DNA of 64,000 bases from an uncultured Rhodospirillales bacterium (GCA_903828515.1 CAIKMD010000002.1:620001-684000), one strand, 5' to 3'; positions 16,704 through 25,586 are shown, counted from the first letter of the stretch. Numbers and translations: made by a program. The notes: a model not told the origin generated them from the sequence alone.

Positions 16704-17765
16704 CTAGGGTACGGTCGAGAAGTTGACGACCGGCCCGGTCATCGACAGATAACGCCGGCGAAGCGCCTCGATCTTTTCGGCGTCGCGGGTGAACCCGGCA
16801 TAGTTGTTGGCGAATTTCGCGCTGGTGATCGGCGGCATGCCGGGCGGCGTCGCCACGTCCTTGCGCGGCGAATAGATCACCGGGTTCTTGCCCTGAACCT
16901 CTTTGCTCAGTTGCCAGCTCAGATAGAGTTTGGCGGCGTTGGGGTGCGGCGCGTTCTTGAAGATGCCGCCGGCGGTGAAGAAGACCGGCGTCTTGTCCTT
17001 CTCGGACATCACGATCTTCAGATTGCCGTTGGGGCCGCTGGTCTGCGAGCCGTTCGTCATGTCGAAGCTGAGCGGCTTGTCGCCGGTTCGCACGCGCAGG
17101 GCGACGTCGCGATGGCCCTGGACGAAGAAGCCGCCGTTCGCGAGATACTTCTTCATATAGTCGAGGCCGTATTTCTGCTCGATCAGCACGAAATCATAGA
17201 GCGTCGCGTCGTCGTCGGCGGGATAGGCGGTGACGAGCTGGCCCTTGAATTGGGGCTTGAGGAAATCGAGCGCCGATTTCGGCACGTCGGCTTCCTTCAC
17301 CTTGTCGGGATTATAGCCGTAGAGGAGCGGGTTGAAGTTCAGAGCGACCCACGCGCCGTTCTTGTCCTTCATCGCGGGGAGAACCTGGTCGAAGCCCTCG
17401 GGCTTCCAATGCAGGAGCACGCCCATTTTGTCCCAACGGGGATAATCGCCGATCGTCTGGAACTGGACGTAATCCGCGGTGATTTTCTTGTCGTTGATCT
17501 GCTTGTCGATGTCGGCGTTGAGGACGTTGCTGAAGCCGCCATGGGCGTCGACCTTGATGCCGGGGAAGCGCTTCTCGAATGCGTCGCCATTGGCGCGCGC
17601 GGCGGCAGGGCCGGCGCCGGTATAGATGCTCAACGCGCCTTCGGCCTTGGCTTTCTCGTAGAGCTGATCGAGCGTCTCGGCCCGCGCCAGTCCGAGCGGC
17701 GCGAACGCGAAAAGAAGTGCCAACGATAAGACGGATTTACGGATTCCCGGTGTCCGGTAGGTCAT
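16704..17765 (-). CDS. Family 1 (Fe3+/polyamine-type) extracellular solute-binding protein
   Basis: A 353-residue exported binding protein. Signal peptide core VLSLALLFAFAPLGLARA, then ETLDQLYEKAKAEGALSIYT, the usual opening of the AfuA/FbpA-like family; later FEKRFPGIKVDAHGG and VALNFNPLLYGYNPDKV support this. The start ATG follows AAGGGAGAAAAC. It is between the NMT1-type protein (17889) and a flavoprotein oxygenase (15446) on the same strand. The Tyr ligands typical of ferric-binding proteins cannot be assigned with confidence, so the ligand may be organic. No partner permease or ATPase is present. Confidence 0.87.
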   Translation of the reverse strand: MTYRTPGIRKSVLSLALLFAFAPLGLARAETLDQLYEKAKAEGALSIYTGAGPAAARANGDAFEKRFPGIKVDAHGGFSNVLNADIDKQINDKKITADYVQFQTIGDYPRWDKMGVLLHWKPEGFDQVLPAMKDKNGAWVALNFNPLLYGYNPDKVKEADVPKSALDFLKPQFKGQLVTAYPADDDATLYDFVLIEQKYGLDYMKKYLANGGFFVQGHRDVALRVRTGDKPLSFDMTNGSQTSGPNGNLKIVMSEKDKTPVFFTAGGIFKNAPHPNAAKLYLSWQLSKEVQGKNPVIYSPRKDVATPPGMPPITSAKFANNYAGFTRDAEKIEALRRRYLSMTGPVVNFSTVP

Positions 17766-17888
17766 GTTTTCTCCCTTGGAGCCGATGGCTCGCCGTTTTG
17801 TTTTTCGTCGCGGGCCGATCCTAGCATGGTTCGCCCGCGACCCGCATTAGCTGGTTCCGGTCTCGCCTCGGCCTGCGCGGTCGCCGCC

Positions 17889-18857
17889 TCAGTTGACGAT
17901 GCGCGCGACGCCCGGCAACACCAGCTTCTCGAACGGCACCTTGCCGATCGTGTCGCCGATCGCGGCCATCTCGTCCATCAGCGTCGTGAGGCCCTTGCGC
18001 GGGATCGTGTCGCCGCCCGAGAAGTAGCCGATCTTGCGCATGTAATCGTAGCTCTGGGCGACAATCGGCTTGTCGGGCGTCGCCATCTCGGCGGCCAGAA
18101 GGTCGATCGCGGCCTGGCGGTTGGCGTCGTCGTTGAACCAGGTCATGCTTTTGTCGAGCACCGCGAGAAACCGTTTGAGCGTGTCGGGGTGCTGTGTCGC
18201 GAAGGCCAGCGACGCGGAAGTCGAACCGAAGGGCAGGTCCTTGGCGAACTCGGTCATCATGCCGAGATTGGTGAAGCCCGCCGCCTCGGCGAAGAAATTG
18301 ATCGGCGGCACCAGCATGGTCGCGTCGGCAGTGCCCGATTTGAGCGCAGCGAAGCGGCCGGCGGTGTTGCCGAGCACCGTGATGTCGATATCGCTGTCCT
18401 TCAATCCCGCCGCCTTCAGCACGCGCTCGAGATAGATGCGATTGATGTCGAGCAACCCGCCGATCACCACGGTGTGGCCTTTCAGCTCCTTGATCGACTT
18501 TATCTTGGGGTTCGCGACCATCTCATAGGGCGGCACGGCGCCGGTGATGCGGACGATCGCCACCGGCGCGCCGCGCGCCACCGCGTGGATCGGCTCGGCC
18601 ACGCCGATATTGACGATGTCGAGCGACCCGGCGGAAAGCTGCTGCACCAGCCCGGATGGGGTCGGCACATAAATGATGTCGAGATGAATGCCGGCGGCGG
18701 CGAAATCGCCCGTGTGGATGCCGATGTAATAGGGCCAGCTGCCGGCCTGCGGCGAGCCGAGCAGCCCCGTCTCGATCGTGTCCGCGGCGCGCGCCGGCGC
18801 TCCCACATGAAGCAGCGCGCAAGCCAGTGCCGCGCCGAGCCATCGTTTGAAGCCCAT
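17889..18857 (-). CDS. NMT1/SsuA-type substrate-binding protein
   Basis: A 322-residue periplasmic binding protein and paralog of 7164-8126 (shared QQLSAGSLDIV, AGRFAALKSGTADATMLVPP and FFAEAAGFTNLG). The ATG at 18857 (complement) follows GGAGG with 5 bases between; a GTG at 18869 would include that site. Signal peptide KRWLGAALACALLHVGAPARA. First gene of a probable three-gene operon with 16704 and 15446. Ligand unknown. Confidence 0.9.
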   Translation of the reverse strand: MGFKRWLGAALACALLHVGAPARAADTIETGLLGSPQAGSWPYYIGIHTGDFAAAGIHLDIIYVPTPSGLVQQLSAGSLDIVNIGVAEPIHAVARGAPVAIVRITGAVPPYEMVANPKIKSIKELKGHTVVIGGLLDINRIYLERVLKAAGLKDSDIDITVLGNTAGRFAALKSGTADATMLVPPINFFAEAAGFTNLGMMTEFAKDLPFGSTSASLAFATQHPDTLKRFLAVLDKSMTWFNDDANRQAAIDLLAAEMATPDKPIVAQSYDYMRKIGYFSGGDTIPRKGLTTLMDEMAAIGDTIGKVPFEKLVLPGVARIVN

Positions 18858-19212
18858 CGTTTCCTCCACTGCCGTTTGAAAGCGCCGCTTGTGCCGCGGC
18901 GTCGAATCTTTCGCGGTTTCTCTTCTTTGCGTTGTCCTCGTCGTGACGCCCCAGGATTCCGAGGCGTCACGCGACGAGGTTCAGCGTACTTCAGAATCGA
19001 TCTGAGTCGTCATGTTTTGTCGCGCCGGATTCCGGGGCTTGCGGCGGCGTTTCCGCAGGCCGGCGCCGCCAATTATGTATTGTGTTCCCGGAATTCGCGC
19101 CATTCAACAGTTCGTGGGTCACGCCGCCACCGACGAGCATGGATTGACGCCATGACACGAACGATGCGACTGTCTTCCGGCTTTGGGGGCAAGCTTTTTG
19201 GGGGGAATCATC
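18858..19212. other. Intergenic region with one inverted repeat
   Basis: A 355-bp gap between divergent genes. GTGACGCC (18943-18950) and GGCGTCAC (18963-18970) form a perfect 8-bp inverted repeat with a 12-base spacer, and flanking CGTCG/CGACG can extend it across a bulge. It may be an operator or a hairpin. I see no credible gene in the rest. Confidence 0.5.
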
Positions 19213-19887
19213 TTGCGTCAGTTCACAACGGCTCTGTTGGCCGCGATTGCGCTCGCGGGAATCGGGGCGTCGTCCGCCAACGCGGCCGATCCGGTGCCTG
19301 ATAGCTGGACCGGGTTTTACGCGGGCCTCAACGTCGGTTACGACTGGAGCAATGTCAGCGGCAACGGCACGTTGGGTGCCGCGACCGCGACAGGTTCCGA
19401 AACGCTGACTGGAATCATCGGCGGCGGCCAGATCGGCTACAACTGGCAGATGGCCAATAACATCGTGCTCGGCGTCGAGGCTGACTTCCAAGGATCGGAT
19501 GCGAGTTCGTCGACGAACAAAAGCTATTATGGGTTTGCCTATTCGGGCACCGACCGGATGACCTATTTCGGGACCATTCGCGGTCGGGTCGGTTACATGA
19601 TCGACCGGTGGCTGCCCTACATCACCGCCGGTTTTGGGTACGGGCAGGGCACGACCAACGCGACACTGAGCGGCGTCCGCACGTTCAGCGAGGCGCAATC
19701 GAACGGCGCCTGGGTGGTCGGTGCCGGCGTGGAGACCGCGCTTACGGGGAAGTGGACCGTCAAGTTCGAGTATCTCGCCATGGGCGCCGATATCCAGAAC
19801 AGCTTCAACACGAGCCGGGGCACGCTGACGGTGAACGGGACCGTGCTGAGCAACGTGGTTCGGACCGGACTCAATTACCGGTTCTAA
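19213..19887 (+). CDS. Outer-membrane beta-barrel protein (Omp25/OmpA-like barrel)
   Basis: A 224-residue outer-membrane porin-like protein. TTG 19213 is chosen because GGGGGGAA lies 5 bases upstream and it opens a signal peptide (FTTALLAAIALAGIGASSANA). The mature part has the alternating pattern of an 8-stranded barrel: WTGFYAGLNVGYDWS, GGGQIGYNWQ, VLGVEADFQGSD, GTIRGRVGYMIDRWLPYITA and a terminal GLNYRF strand ending in Phe, the usual BAM signal. It matches the alphaproteobacterial Omp25/Omp31 type. Stands alone upstream of the ketosynthase-P450 pair (60 bp). Confidence 0.9.
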   Translation: MRQFTTALLAAIALAGIGASSANAADPVPDSWTGFYAGLNVGYDWSNVSGNGTLGAATATGSETLTGIIGGGQIGYNWQMANNIVLGVEADFQGSDASSSTNKSYYGFAYSGTDRMTYFGTIRGRVGYMIDRWLPYITAGFGYGQGTTNATLSGVRTFSEAQSNGAWVVGAGVETALTGKWTVKFEYLAMGADIQNSFNTSRGTLTVNGTVLSNVVRTGLNYRF

Positions 19888-19947
19888 GGCGGTTCGTCGT
19901 CGAGATGGATTAATGCAGCCCAGCCGAACGCGGCAGAGGCGGGGGCG

Positions 19948-20982
19948 ATGAAGATATTGTCGGTTCGCCACGCGATCCCGTCACGAATCGTCACCAACGA
20001 CGACATCGTCCGGCGGGTGCTGTCGGCCGGCGACCGGGCCGACCGGAGTGAAAACCTGCCGCGCCTCGAAAAGCGCGTCAGGGATTTTCTCGATCGCACC
20101 GGAACCGTCACGCGCTATGCGCTTGGCGAAGGCGAAACGGCGATCGGGATTCTTCGCTCGGCGGTCGATCGCGCGCTGACATCGGCCAATGTCAGGCCCG
20201 GCGATCTCGATTTCATCATCTATGCCGGAGTCAGCCGCGGTTGGCTCGAGCCGTCGATGGCTTCGGTGGTCCAGCGCGAGATTTCGGCAGGTAAGGCCTC
20301 GTGCTTCGACATCATGGAAGCCTGTGCAAGCTGGATCCGCGCGGTTGAGGTCGCGCGCGCCTTGATGCAATCCGGTACCTATCGCGTGGGGATGATCGTC
20401 AATTGCGAATGCGCGACGGCGGATTTGGGGCGTTGGGACGCGCCCAACGACGATGATCTCGAAAGGCGGCTTGCCGCCTGCACGGTCGGCGAAGCCGCGA
20501 CCGCGACCATCGTCACCGAAAACCCGGACAGCGATTTTTATCTCACCCTGCGTTCGTTCGGCGAACACGGCGATTTGTGCATGATTCCTTTGGCCAATGC
20601 GGGAAGTTTTCTGGAAACCTTCGACGGCAAACGCGATGCACCGGGCCTGTTCTATTCCGATTCCGAAAAATTGTTCAAACACACGATAAAATCGATCCTC
20701 GATACATACGACGCCGATCCGGTCCTTCCGAAGCGCCGGCACGATCTGATTTTCTCTCACGCGGCGACGGCGAAAGCCGGTGCGTTCGTTCGACGACGAT
20801 ACGGTTTCCCCGAAGAGCGCTGGTATTGCACGCATACTCGCTACGGCAACACGGTGGCCGCTTCGGTGCCGCTCGGCATGAGTTGCGCTATCGACGACGG
20901 CCTGCTCAATCGGGGTGCCCAGATTCTGGCGATCGTCGGCAGCGCCGGAATCTCGGTCGGGTTTCTCAGCATGACGTTTTAG
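19948..20982 (+). CDS. Beta-ketoacyl-ACP synthase III-like (FabH/thiolase superfamily) enzyme
   Basis: A 344-residue condensing enzyme. The catalytic triad appears intact: Cys126 (DIMEACASW), His271 (IFSHAATAKAG) and Asn301 (RYGNTVAAS). Other landmarks are DLDFIIYAGVSRGWLEPS and GEAATATIV. KAS III enzymes condense an acyl-CoA with malonyl-ACP or another acyl group. The sequence departs from housekeeping FabH around the N-terminus (RRVLSAGDRADRSENLPRLE) and the Cys loop, suggesting a specialised acyl substrate. The P450 gene begins at or just after its stop codon, so the two are co-translated and probably act on the same acyl chain. No acyl carrier protein or ketoreductase is nearby. Confidence 0.85.
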   Translation: MKILSVRHAIPSRIVTNDDIVRRVLSAGDRADRSENLPRLEKRVRDFLDRTGTVTRYALGEGETAIGILRSAVDRALTSANVRPGDLDFIIYAGVSRGWLEPSMASVVQREISAGKASCFDIMEACASWIRAVEVARALMQSGTYRVGMIVNCECATADLGRWDAPNDDDLERRLAACTVGEAATATIVTENPDSDFYLTLRSFGEHGDLCMIPLANAGSFLETFDGKRDAPGLFYSDSEKLFKHTIKSILDTYDADPVLPKRRHDLIFSHAATAKAGAFVRRRYGFPEERWYCTHTRYGNTVAASVPLGMSCAIDDGLLNRGAQILAIVGSAGISVGFLSMTF

Positions 20983-21006
20983 ATGAATGGCACCCGGAGG
21001 GATCGC

Positions 21007-22446
21007 TTGAGCGGGTTCATTCCGCCCTATCCGCCTCGCCCGACGACCATTCTGCCGATATGGCAGCGCGTGATGTCCTGGCGCAAGAGCATTCTGGAGG
21101 GCTGGGAAGAGCGGGCATTCGAATGTGACTTCGACTTTCTGAGCGTGCTGGGCCGTAAGATTTTTCTGTGCAACTCGCCTGAGTCCGTGCAATTCGCGTT
21201 CAGCAATCCCAACGGAAATTTCGACCATAAGAACGCGCAATTTCGCCATTCGCTGATTCCACTGATCGGCGATTCGGTGTTTGTCGCGGGTGGCGAGCGC
21301 TGGCGCCGCCGCCGCCGTGCGGTTACACCCGCCATCCATATGGCGCGCCTGCCGGAGCTCGCACCGGCGATGGTCGAGATCGCCCTCGAAACGCGTGCGC
21401 GCCTGGCCGAACAGCCGCCGGCGGCCGAATTCGACATGCTGTCGACGATGGCCCGACTGAGTTTGGACATCATGGGCCGGACGATTTTCGGCAGCAAACT
21501 TCCGCCCGAAGACGCCAGCGATGTGATCAGTAGCTTCGCCGCGTATCAACGCCATATTGTCAAAGTCGACGTCATGTCGATGTTGGGACTGCCGGATTGG
21601 CTGCCGCGCTGGTACGCGCGTCCGGTCCGCCGCGCCGCCCGCAAAGTTCACGCAATTCTCGATCGCGCCATCGCAAGGTCACCGCGCGCGCCGACGGGCG
21701 CCGCGGTGACGATCCTCGATCGTTTGCGCAAGGCGCGCGGCGAGAACGGCGTTGCCGTGCTCGATCTTCAAGGTTTGCACGAAGAGGTGGCGACGATCCT
21801 GACGGCCGGTCAGGAAACCACCGCCAACATGCTTTCGTGGGTCTGGTATCTGCTGTCGCAAGCGCCCGAGGTCGAGGCGCGACTGCATGCCGAAATCGAT
21901 CGAGTGCTGGGCGAGCGGCCGCCGAGCCTCGCGGATGTCGGCCAACTCGTCTATACGCGTGCGATCGTCGAGGAGACGATGCGGCTTTATCCGCCGGTGC
22001 CGGTCATGGCACGCGATGCGCTTGCCGACGACAATTTCAACGGTGTGCGGATTCCGAAAGGTTCGATCATGATGGTCGCGCCCTGGCTCCTGCACCGGCA
22101 CAAAAAATTATGGTGCCAGCCGGATCATTTCATGCCCGAGCGGTTTCTGCCCGGCGGCGACGAGCCGGTATCGAAATACGCCTATATCCCGTTCAGCATC
22201 GGACCGCGCATCTGCGCCGGCATGGCGTTCGGCCTGACCGAGGCGATCCTGTGCGTGGCAGTCTTGGCGCAGCAATTCCAGTTCCGGCTCAAGCCCGGCC
22301 ATCAAGTCTCTTTGAACTGCCGCTTGTCGCTACGTCCCGGCGAGACCCTGCCGATGACGCTTCATCGTCGCGTATCGGCGCCGCAATCCGCGACGCGCGA
22401 TACGGCGCCGGCGTCCGCACCCGCTTGTCCGTTTGGCCACGGATAA
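21007..22446 (+). CDS. Cytochrome P450
   Basis: A P450 of about 479 residues. TTG 21007 has GGAGGG 5 bases upstream; an ATG at 20983, directly after the ketosynthase stop, would give 487 residues but has no Shine-Dalgarno. Numbering from 20983, the I-helix AGQETT is at 275-280, the ExxR pair E331/R334 is in EETMR, and the heme loop FSIGPRICAG has Cys411 as iron ligand. No membrane anchor is evident, so it is a soluble bacterial form needing separate ferredoxin and reductase partners, absent here. The length and sequence resemble bacterial CYP4/CYP102-like fatty-acid hydroxylases. Pairing with a condensing enzyme suggests oxidation of a fatty acyl-derived product. Confidence 0.93.
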   Translation: MSGFIPPYPPRPTTILPIWQRVMSWRKSILEGWEERAFECDFDFLSVLGRKIFLCNSPESVQFAFSNPNGNFDHKNAQFRHSLIPLIGDSVFVAGGERWRRRRRAVTPAIHMARLPELAPAMVEIALETRARLAEQPPAAEFDMLSTMARLSLDIMGRTIFGSKLPPEDASDVISSFAAYQRHIVKVDVMSMLGLPDWLPRWYARPVRRAARKVHAILDRAIARSPRAPTGAAVTILDRLRKARGENGVAVLDLQGLHEEVATILTAGQETTANMLSWVWYLLSQAPEVEARLHAEIDRVLGERPPSLADVGQLVYTRAIVEETMRLYPPVPVMARDALADDNFNGVRIPKGSIMMVAPWLLHRHKKLWCQPDHFMPERFLPGGDEPVSKYAYIPFSIGPRICAGMAFGLTEAILCVAVLAQQFQFRLKPGHQVSLNCRLSLRPGETLPMTLHRRVSAPQSATRDTAPASAPACPFGHG

Positions 22447-22471
22447 ACCGCCGTGTCTACGCGGTCGACTT

Positions 22472-22606
22472 CTAGTGTGCGTCGCGCACGCTGTTGAGCC
22501 AGTCGACGACCTGGGGGCCGATCGACTGCACCAGGCCGAAATGCCCGGCGACATTGACCGGCGTGATAGCGCCGCGCCGGACGTCGCGCGGCGCTTCCGG
22601 TTCAGG
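22472..22606 (-). pseudogene. Possible alpha/beta-hydrolase C-terminal remnant
   Basis: On the minus strand, the frame ending at TAG 22472-22474 reads GAITPVNVAGHFGLVQSIGP followed by QVVDWLNSVRDAH. This looks like the last strand and helix of an alpha/beta hydrolase, with the catalytic-His motif GHFG. The similarity disappears at about 22606, where the MFS gene ends, and there is no start codon with a ribosome-binding site. It may be a decayed gene or a chance reading frame. The match is by eye only. Confidence 0.3.
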
Positions 22607-23987
22607 TTCGCGACGGCACGCCCATGGGGGCATCGTTCAGCCATTCCTCATCGACGACGACGGTCGGATCGGCGGCGTGGCGGGCGCGATCATAAGGCTT
22701 GCGACCCCACCAGCTCAGCGCGAAGCCGAGGATGATGACCGGCATCGACACGAGGCTGATCGCCGAGCGCAGTCCTGCCGCGCCGAAGACGTAATCCGTG
22801 GCGAGGCCGAAGGCGAGGGGCCCGAGGCCATAGGAGAGGATCGCGGTGCAGATGCCCCAGGCGGCGATCGAGCGGGCGCGCAGATGAGCGGGGAACATCT
22901 CCTGCATCACGTTGCCGTATTGCATGAAGCCGATGCCGTCCATGAAGGTAAAGAGGAACACGCAGGCGAGCGAGAGCGTCACGTCGTTCGAGACAAAGAT
23001 GCCCAAGGCGCAGGGAATCCACACCACGAACATGATCGTGAGGGTCAGGAGCTTTCCGCCGCGCAGGTTGCGCCGCATCATCCAGTCGGCGATATAGCCG
23101 CCGGCGACCGCGCCAAGCACGCCGCCCACCGTCGTCACGATGCCGACCTGAACACCGGCGGCGATCGGCGCCATCTTGAATTCGCGGATGAAATAGGTCG
23201 GCAGCCACGCGAACCAGCCGATGGCGCAGAAGGCGAGGCAGAGATAGCCGCCCATCACGAGGGTGAAGCTCACCCAATGCTGACGGAAGTAACTGAAGAA
23301 TTTTTCACCCGCTTCCATGCTCTGTTGGGTCGTGTCGTGGCGCGGCGGCTCGCGCACGGTGGCGAGGAAAGCCGCGAGAACCAGGGTAATCAGGCCGACC
23401 ACCATGAACGCGGCGTGCCACAGCGACGTCGTTCCGACGACCGGCAGCTCGACGGTTTCGACGCCGCGAAACGTCGCCAGTACCGCGCCGCCGATCAGAT
23501 AAGAGAGTCCGATGCCGCCGAAGCCGCCAATGCCGAAAATACCCACGGCACGGCCGCGCTGTTCCTTCGGGAAATAATCCGAGATCAGCGAGAAGGCCGC
23601 CGGCATCAAGGCGGCCTCGCCGATGCCGAGGCCCATGCGGGTGAGCAGGAGTTCGGTGAAGCTGGTGGTGAAGCCCGAGGCGATGGTGCTGAGGCCCCAG
23701 AAGCCGAGGCCGAAGATCAGCACGTTGCGCCGGCTCTTGTGGTCGGCATACCAGCCAAACGGGATCGCCATGACGCCGCTCAGGGCGGAGAACGAATAGC
23801 CCTGCAGCAAGCCCATCTGGGAATCGTTGATGCCGAGATCGCGACGCACCGGTGCGACCAGCAGCGTCAGGATGTTGCGATCGACGAAATACATGAAGTA
23901 GCACAACACCAGACAGATCAGCGCGTACCACGCCAGACCGACAGACGGATATCCCGAATCCTCGGCGGCACTCGTGCGATAGGACAT
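22602..23987 (-). CDS. MFS transporter (Spinster/ACS-like)
   Basis: A 461-residue 12-helix major facilitator. The first helix is ALICLVLCYFMYFVDRNIL, then the loop motif GWYADHKSRRNVL and RMGLGIGEAALMPAAFSLIS, typical of Spinster-like and anion:cation symporter families. The second half holds LGAVAGGYIADWMMRRNLRG. The start follows CGGGAGGATTTTC. It is 43 bp downstream of the 2OG-oxygenase gene on the same strand, so it probably transports that enzyme's substrate or product. The C-terminal DEEWLNDAPMG tail ends at 22602. Confidence 0.9.
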   Translation of the reverse strand: MSYRTSAAEDSGYPSVGLAWYALICLVLCYFMYFVDRNILTLLVAPVRRDLGINDSQMGLLQGYSFSALSGVMAIPFGWYADHKSRRNVLIFGLGFWGLSTIASGFTTSFTELLLTRMGLGIGEAALMPAAFSLISDYFPKEQRGRAVGIFGIGGFGGIGLSYLIGGAVLATFRGVETVELPVVGTTSLWHAAFMVVGLITLVLAAFLATVREPPRHDTTQQSMEAGEKFFSYFRQHWVSFTLVMGGYLCLAFCAIGWFAWLPTYFIREFKMAPIAAGVQVGIVTTVGGVLGAVAGGYIADWMMRRNLRGGKLLTLTIMFVVWIPCALGIFVSNDVTLSLACVFLFTFMDGIGFMQYGNVMQEMFPAHLRARSIAAWGICTAILSYGLGPLAFGLATDYVFGAAGLRSAISLVSMPVIILGFALSWWGRKPYDRARHAADPTVVVDEEWLNDAPMGVPSRT

Positions 23988-24030
23988 GAAAATCCTCCCG
24001 GTTTTATTTTTAGCCGGACGGCTTATGCCG

Positions 24031-25113
24031 TCAGGTCGTCGTGAAGCGTTCCGCGGCGGTTTCGCGCATCACGCCGGGCCGGCCGATGCGCTGCGACTGG
24101 TCGATCAGCGAGATGACATAGGGGCCCGCCGTGACCGGCTCATATTTCGCCGGCCGGCCCGGACCCTTGCAGGTCGGCACGCATTCGACCCGCGTATCGA
24201 AATGCGGATTGAAGAACAGCGGCAGCGAGATCCGCGCGCGCCCGCTGGTGTTGAAGTTCGAGGCGCGGTGAAGGCTCGAGACATAGACGCCATTGGTCCA
24301 GCGCGCCATGAGATCGGCGATGTTGACGACGAACAGGCCGCGCTTCGGGGGCACGTCGATCCATTCGCCCGACGGATCGCGCACCTCGAGCCCGCCGAGA
24401 TCGTCCTGCGACAACAGACTGAAACTGCCGTAATCGGTATGCGGCGAGATGCCCCATTGGGTGCGGCCGACCTTCGATGGGTCGAGCGAGGGATAATAAT
24501 TGTAGGTGACGGCGCCCATCGGATAGCGATGCGCTGCGTCGAAATATTCCTCGGGCAGGTCGAGACTGCGCGCGAGCGCGCGACACAAAAGCTGCGCGAC
24601 GTGCACGCGCCGGATGATGTGCGGTTCGAGGAATTCGCGGAACCCGCGCATCGCCTCCGCGTCAGGCCAGGCGCCGCGGCCGACCGTCCGCGTCGGGTGG
24701 TCGGTCTCGTCGGGCAAAAGCGGGCGCGTCGCGCTGTAGGTTTCTTTCTGATCCGCTTCGGCGTCGCGTTCGGGATTCGGTGTCTTGCCGCCGACCGGCG
24801 AATAGCCCAGCGCGGCTTTCACCTCGCGCGGTTGCTCGAAGAACATGTGGCCCCAATCATGGGCGATATCGATCTCGGCGGCGCTGATGTCGTGATGGGC
24901 GAGATAGAAGAAGCCCGTGTGCGTGCAGGCGGCATGAAGCGCATCGGCGACACGCTGGCGCTCGGCAACGGGTCCGTCGTTCATGTAAGCCGAGAAGTCG
25001 ATGATCGGGATCGTCTTCGCCGAGCGCCGGTTTTCGACGACGCTTTTTACGCGCTCGCGATTGTCGAAGTCGGTGTAGGTCTTGACGACCTCGTCGCTAA
25101 CCGTTTCCGCCAT
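24031..25113 (-). CDS. 2-oxoglutarate/Fe(II)-dependent oxygenase (isopenicillin N synthase-like)
   Basis: A 360-residue non-heme iron oxygenase. The N-terminal DIOX_N part has IPIIDFSAYMNDGP and HTGFFYLAHHDI. The Fe ligands are His225 and Asp227 (SPHTDYGSF) and His282 (SLHRASN); Arg294 in RARISLPLFF is the 2OG carboxylate anchor (RxS). The ATG at 25113 (complement) follows GAGGGTGAC; a further upstream ATG at 25167 is possible but less likely. Operon with the MFS gene 22602. The family hydroxylates or desaturates small molecules; the substrate is unknown. Confidence 0.9.
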   Translation of the reverse strand: MAETVSDEVVKTYTDFDNRERVKSVVENRRSAKTIPIIDFSAYMNDGPVAERQRVADALHAACTHTGFFYLAHHDISAAEIDIAHDWGHMFFEQPREVKAALGYSPVGGKTPNPERDAEADQKETYSATRPLLPDETDHPTRTVGRGAWPDAEAMRGFREFLEPHIIRRVHVAQLLCRALARSLDLPEEYFDAAHRYPMGAVTYNYYPSLDPSKVGRTQWGISPHTDYGSFSLLSQDDLGGLEVRDPSGEWIDVPPKRGLFVVNIADLMARWTNGVYVSSLHRASNFNTSGRARISLPLFFNPHFDTRVECVPTCKGPGRPAKYEPVTAGPYVISLIDQSQRIGRPGVMRETAAERFTTT

Positions 25114-25301
25114 GTCACCCTCTTCTGAGGTTTCGCCCAGATTATAGGTTCGCCGGTCGCGCGCCAAGCGTGGCGTCGCGCGGGAGAGTGTTAAAAGTGG
25201 CTTAAATATGGCCCTAACTCTCGCAGTTGCGAGATTGCTTATCGTCTTGACAGGGGCATGGCATGAGCGCAGCGTTATCGAACGGTCGACTTAGCGGGAG
25301 G

Positions 25302-25586
25302 GTGCGTAACAAACATGACGCCACCGAATCAGTCCGAAGTTGCCGAACAGACTGGCACCGGCAACTAACGCGCAAGTCCAAGATTCGCTTGGCCTCGGCC
25401 GAACGAATTCGTCGCGAACCAGCAATTGTCCGGAGGATGCTTCAGCATGACTCCACCCATGACGACATGAGTTGCCGAACGACTTGGCAGCGGCAACCGA
25501 CACTCTCGTCCAGGATTCATTCGGCTTAGGCCGATCGCGAACGTAACTTCGCACCAGTCCCCCGTTGCGGCGTTGCGCAACGGGGG
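25302..25586. ncRNA. Tandem structured repeat, candidate small RNA or leader
   Basis: This lies in a 573-bp gap (25114-25686). Two imperfect direct copies, about 132 bases apart, each start with CATGACxCCACC and contain GTTGCCG(N13)CGGCAAC (25339-25365 and 25471-25497). Each is followed by CCA(A/G)GATTC and a short TCGGC/GCCGA-type stem. After copy 2 a perfect 11-bp hairpin, CCCCCGTTGCG...CGCAACGGGGG (25559-25586, 6-base loop), is followed by CTCTGCGTTT. Overlapping reading frames on both strands mirror the repeat but have no family signature. The spacing and conserved arms favour an RNA or DNA structure. Strand is undetermined. 25114-25301 shows nothing else clear beyond a TTGACA at 25247. 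Confidence 0.45.

Noticed and set aside
22494-24044. A 516-codon + strand frame antisense to the MFS gene
   Set aside because: The opposite strand encodes a complete 12-helix transporter, while this frame gives a low-complexity, highly charged product typical of antisense GC-rich DNA.
25263-25529. An 88-codon frame over the structured repeat
   Set aside because: The peptide repeat merely mirrors the DNA repeat, there is no ribosome-binding site worth noting, and conserved stems with constant loop lengths argue for a non-coding element. Not fully excluded.
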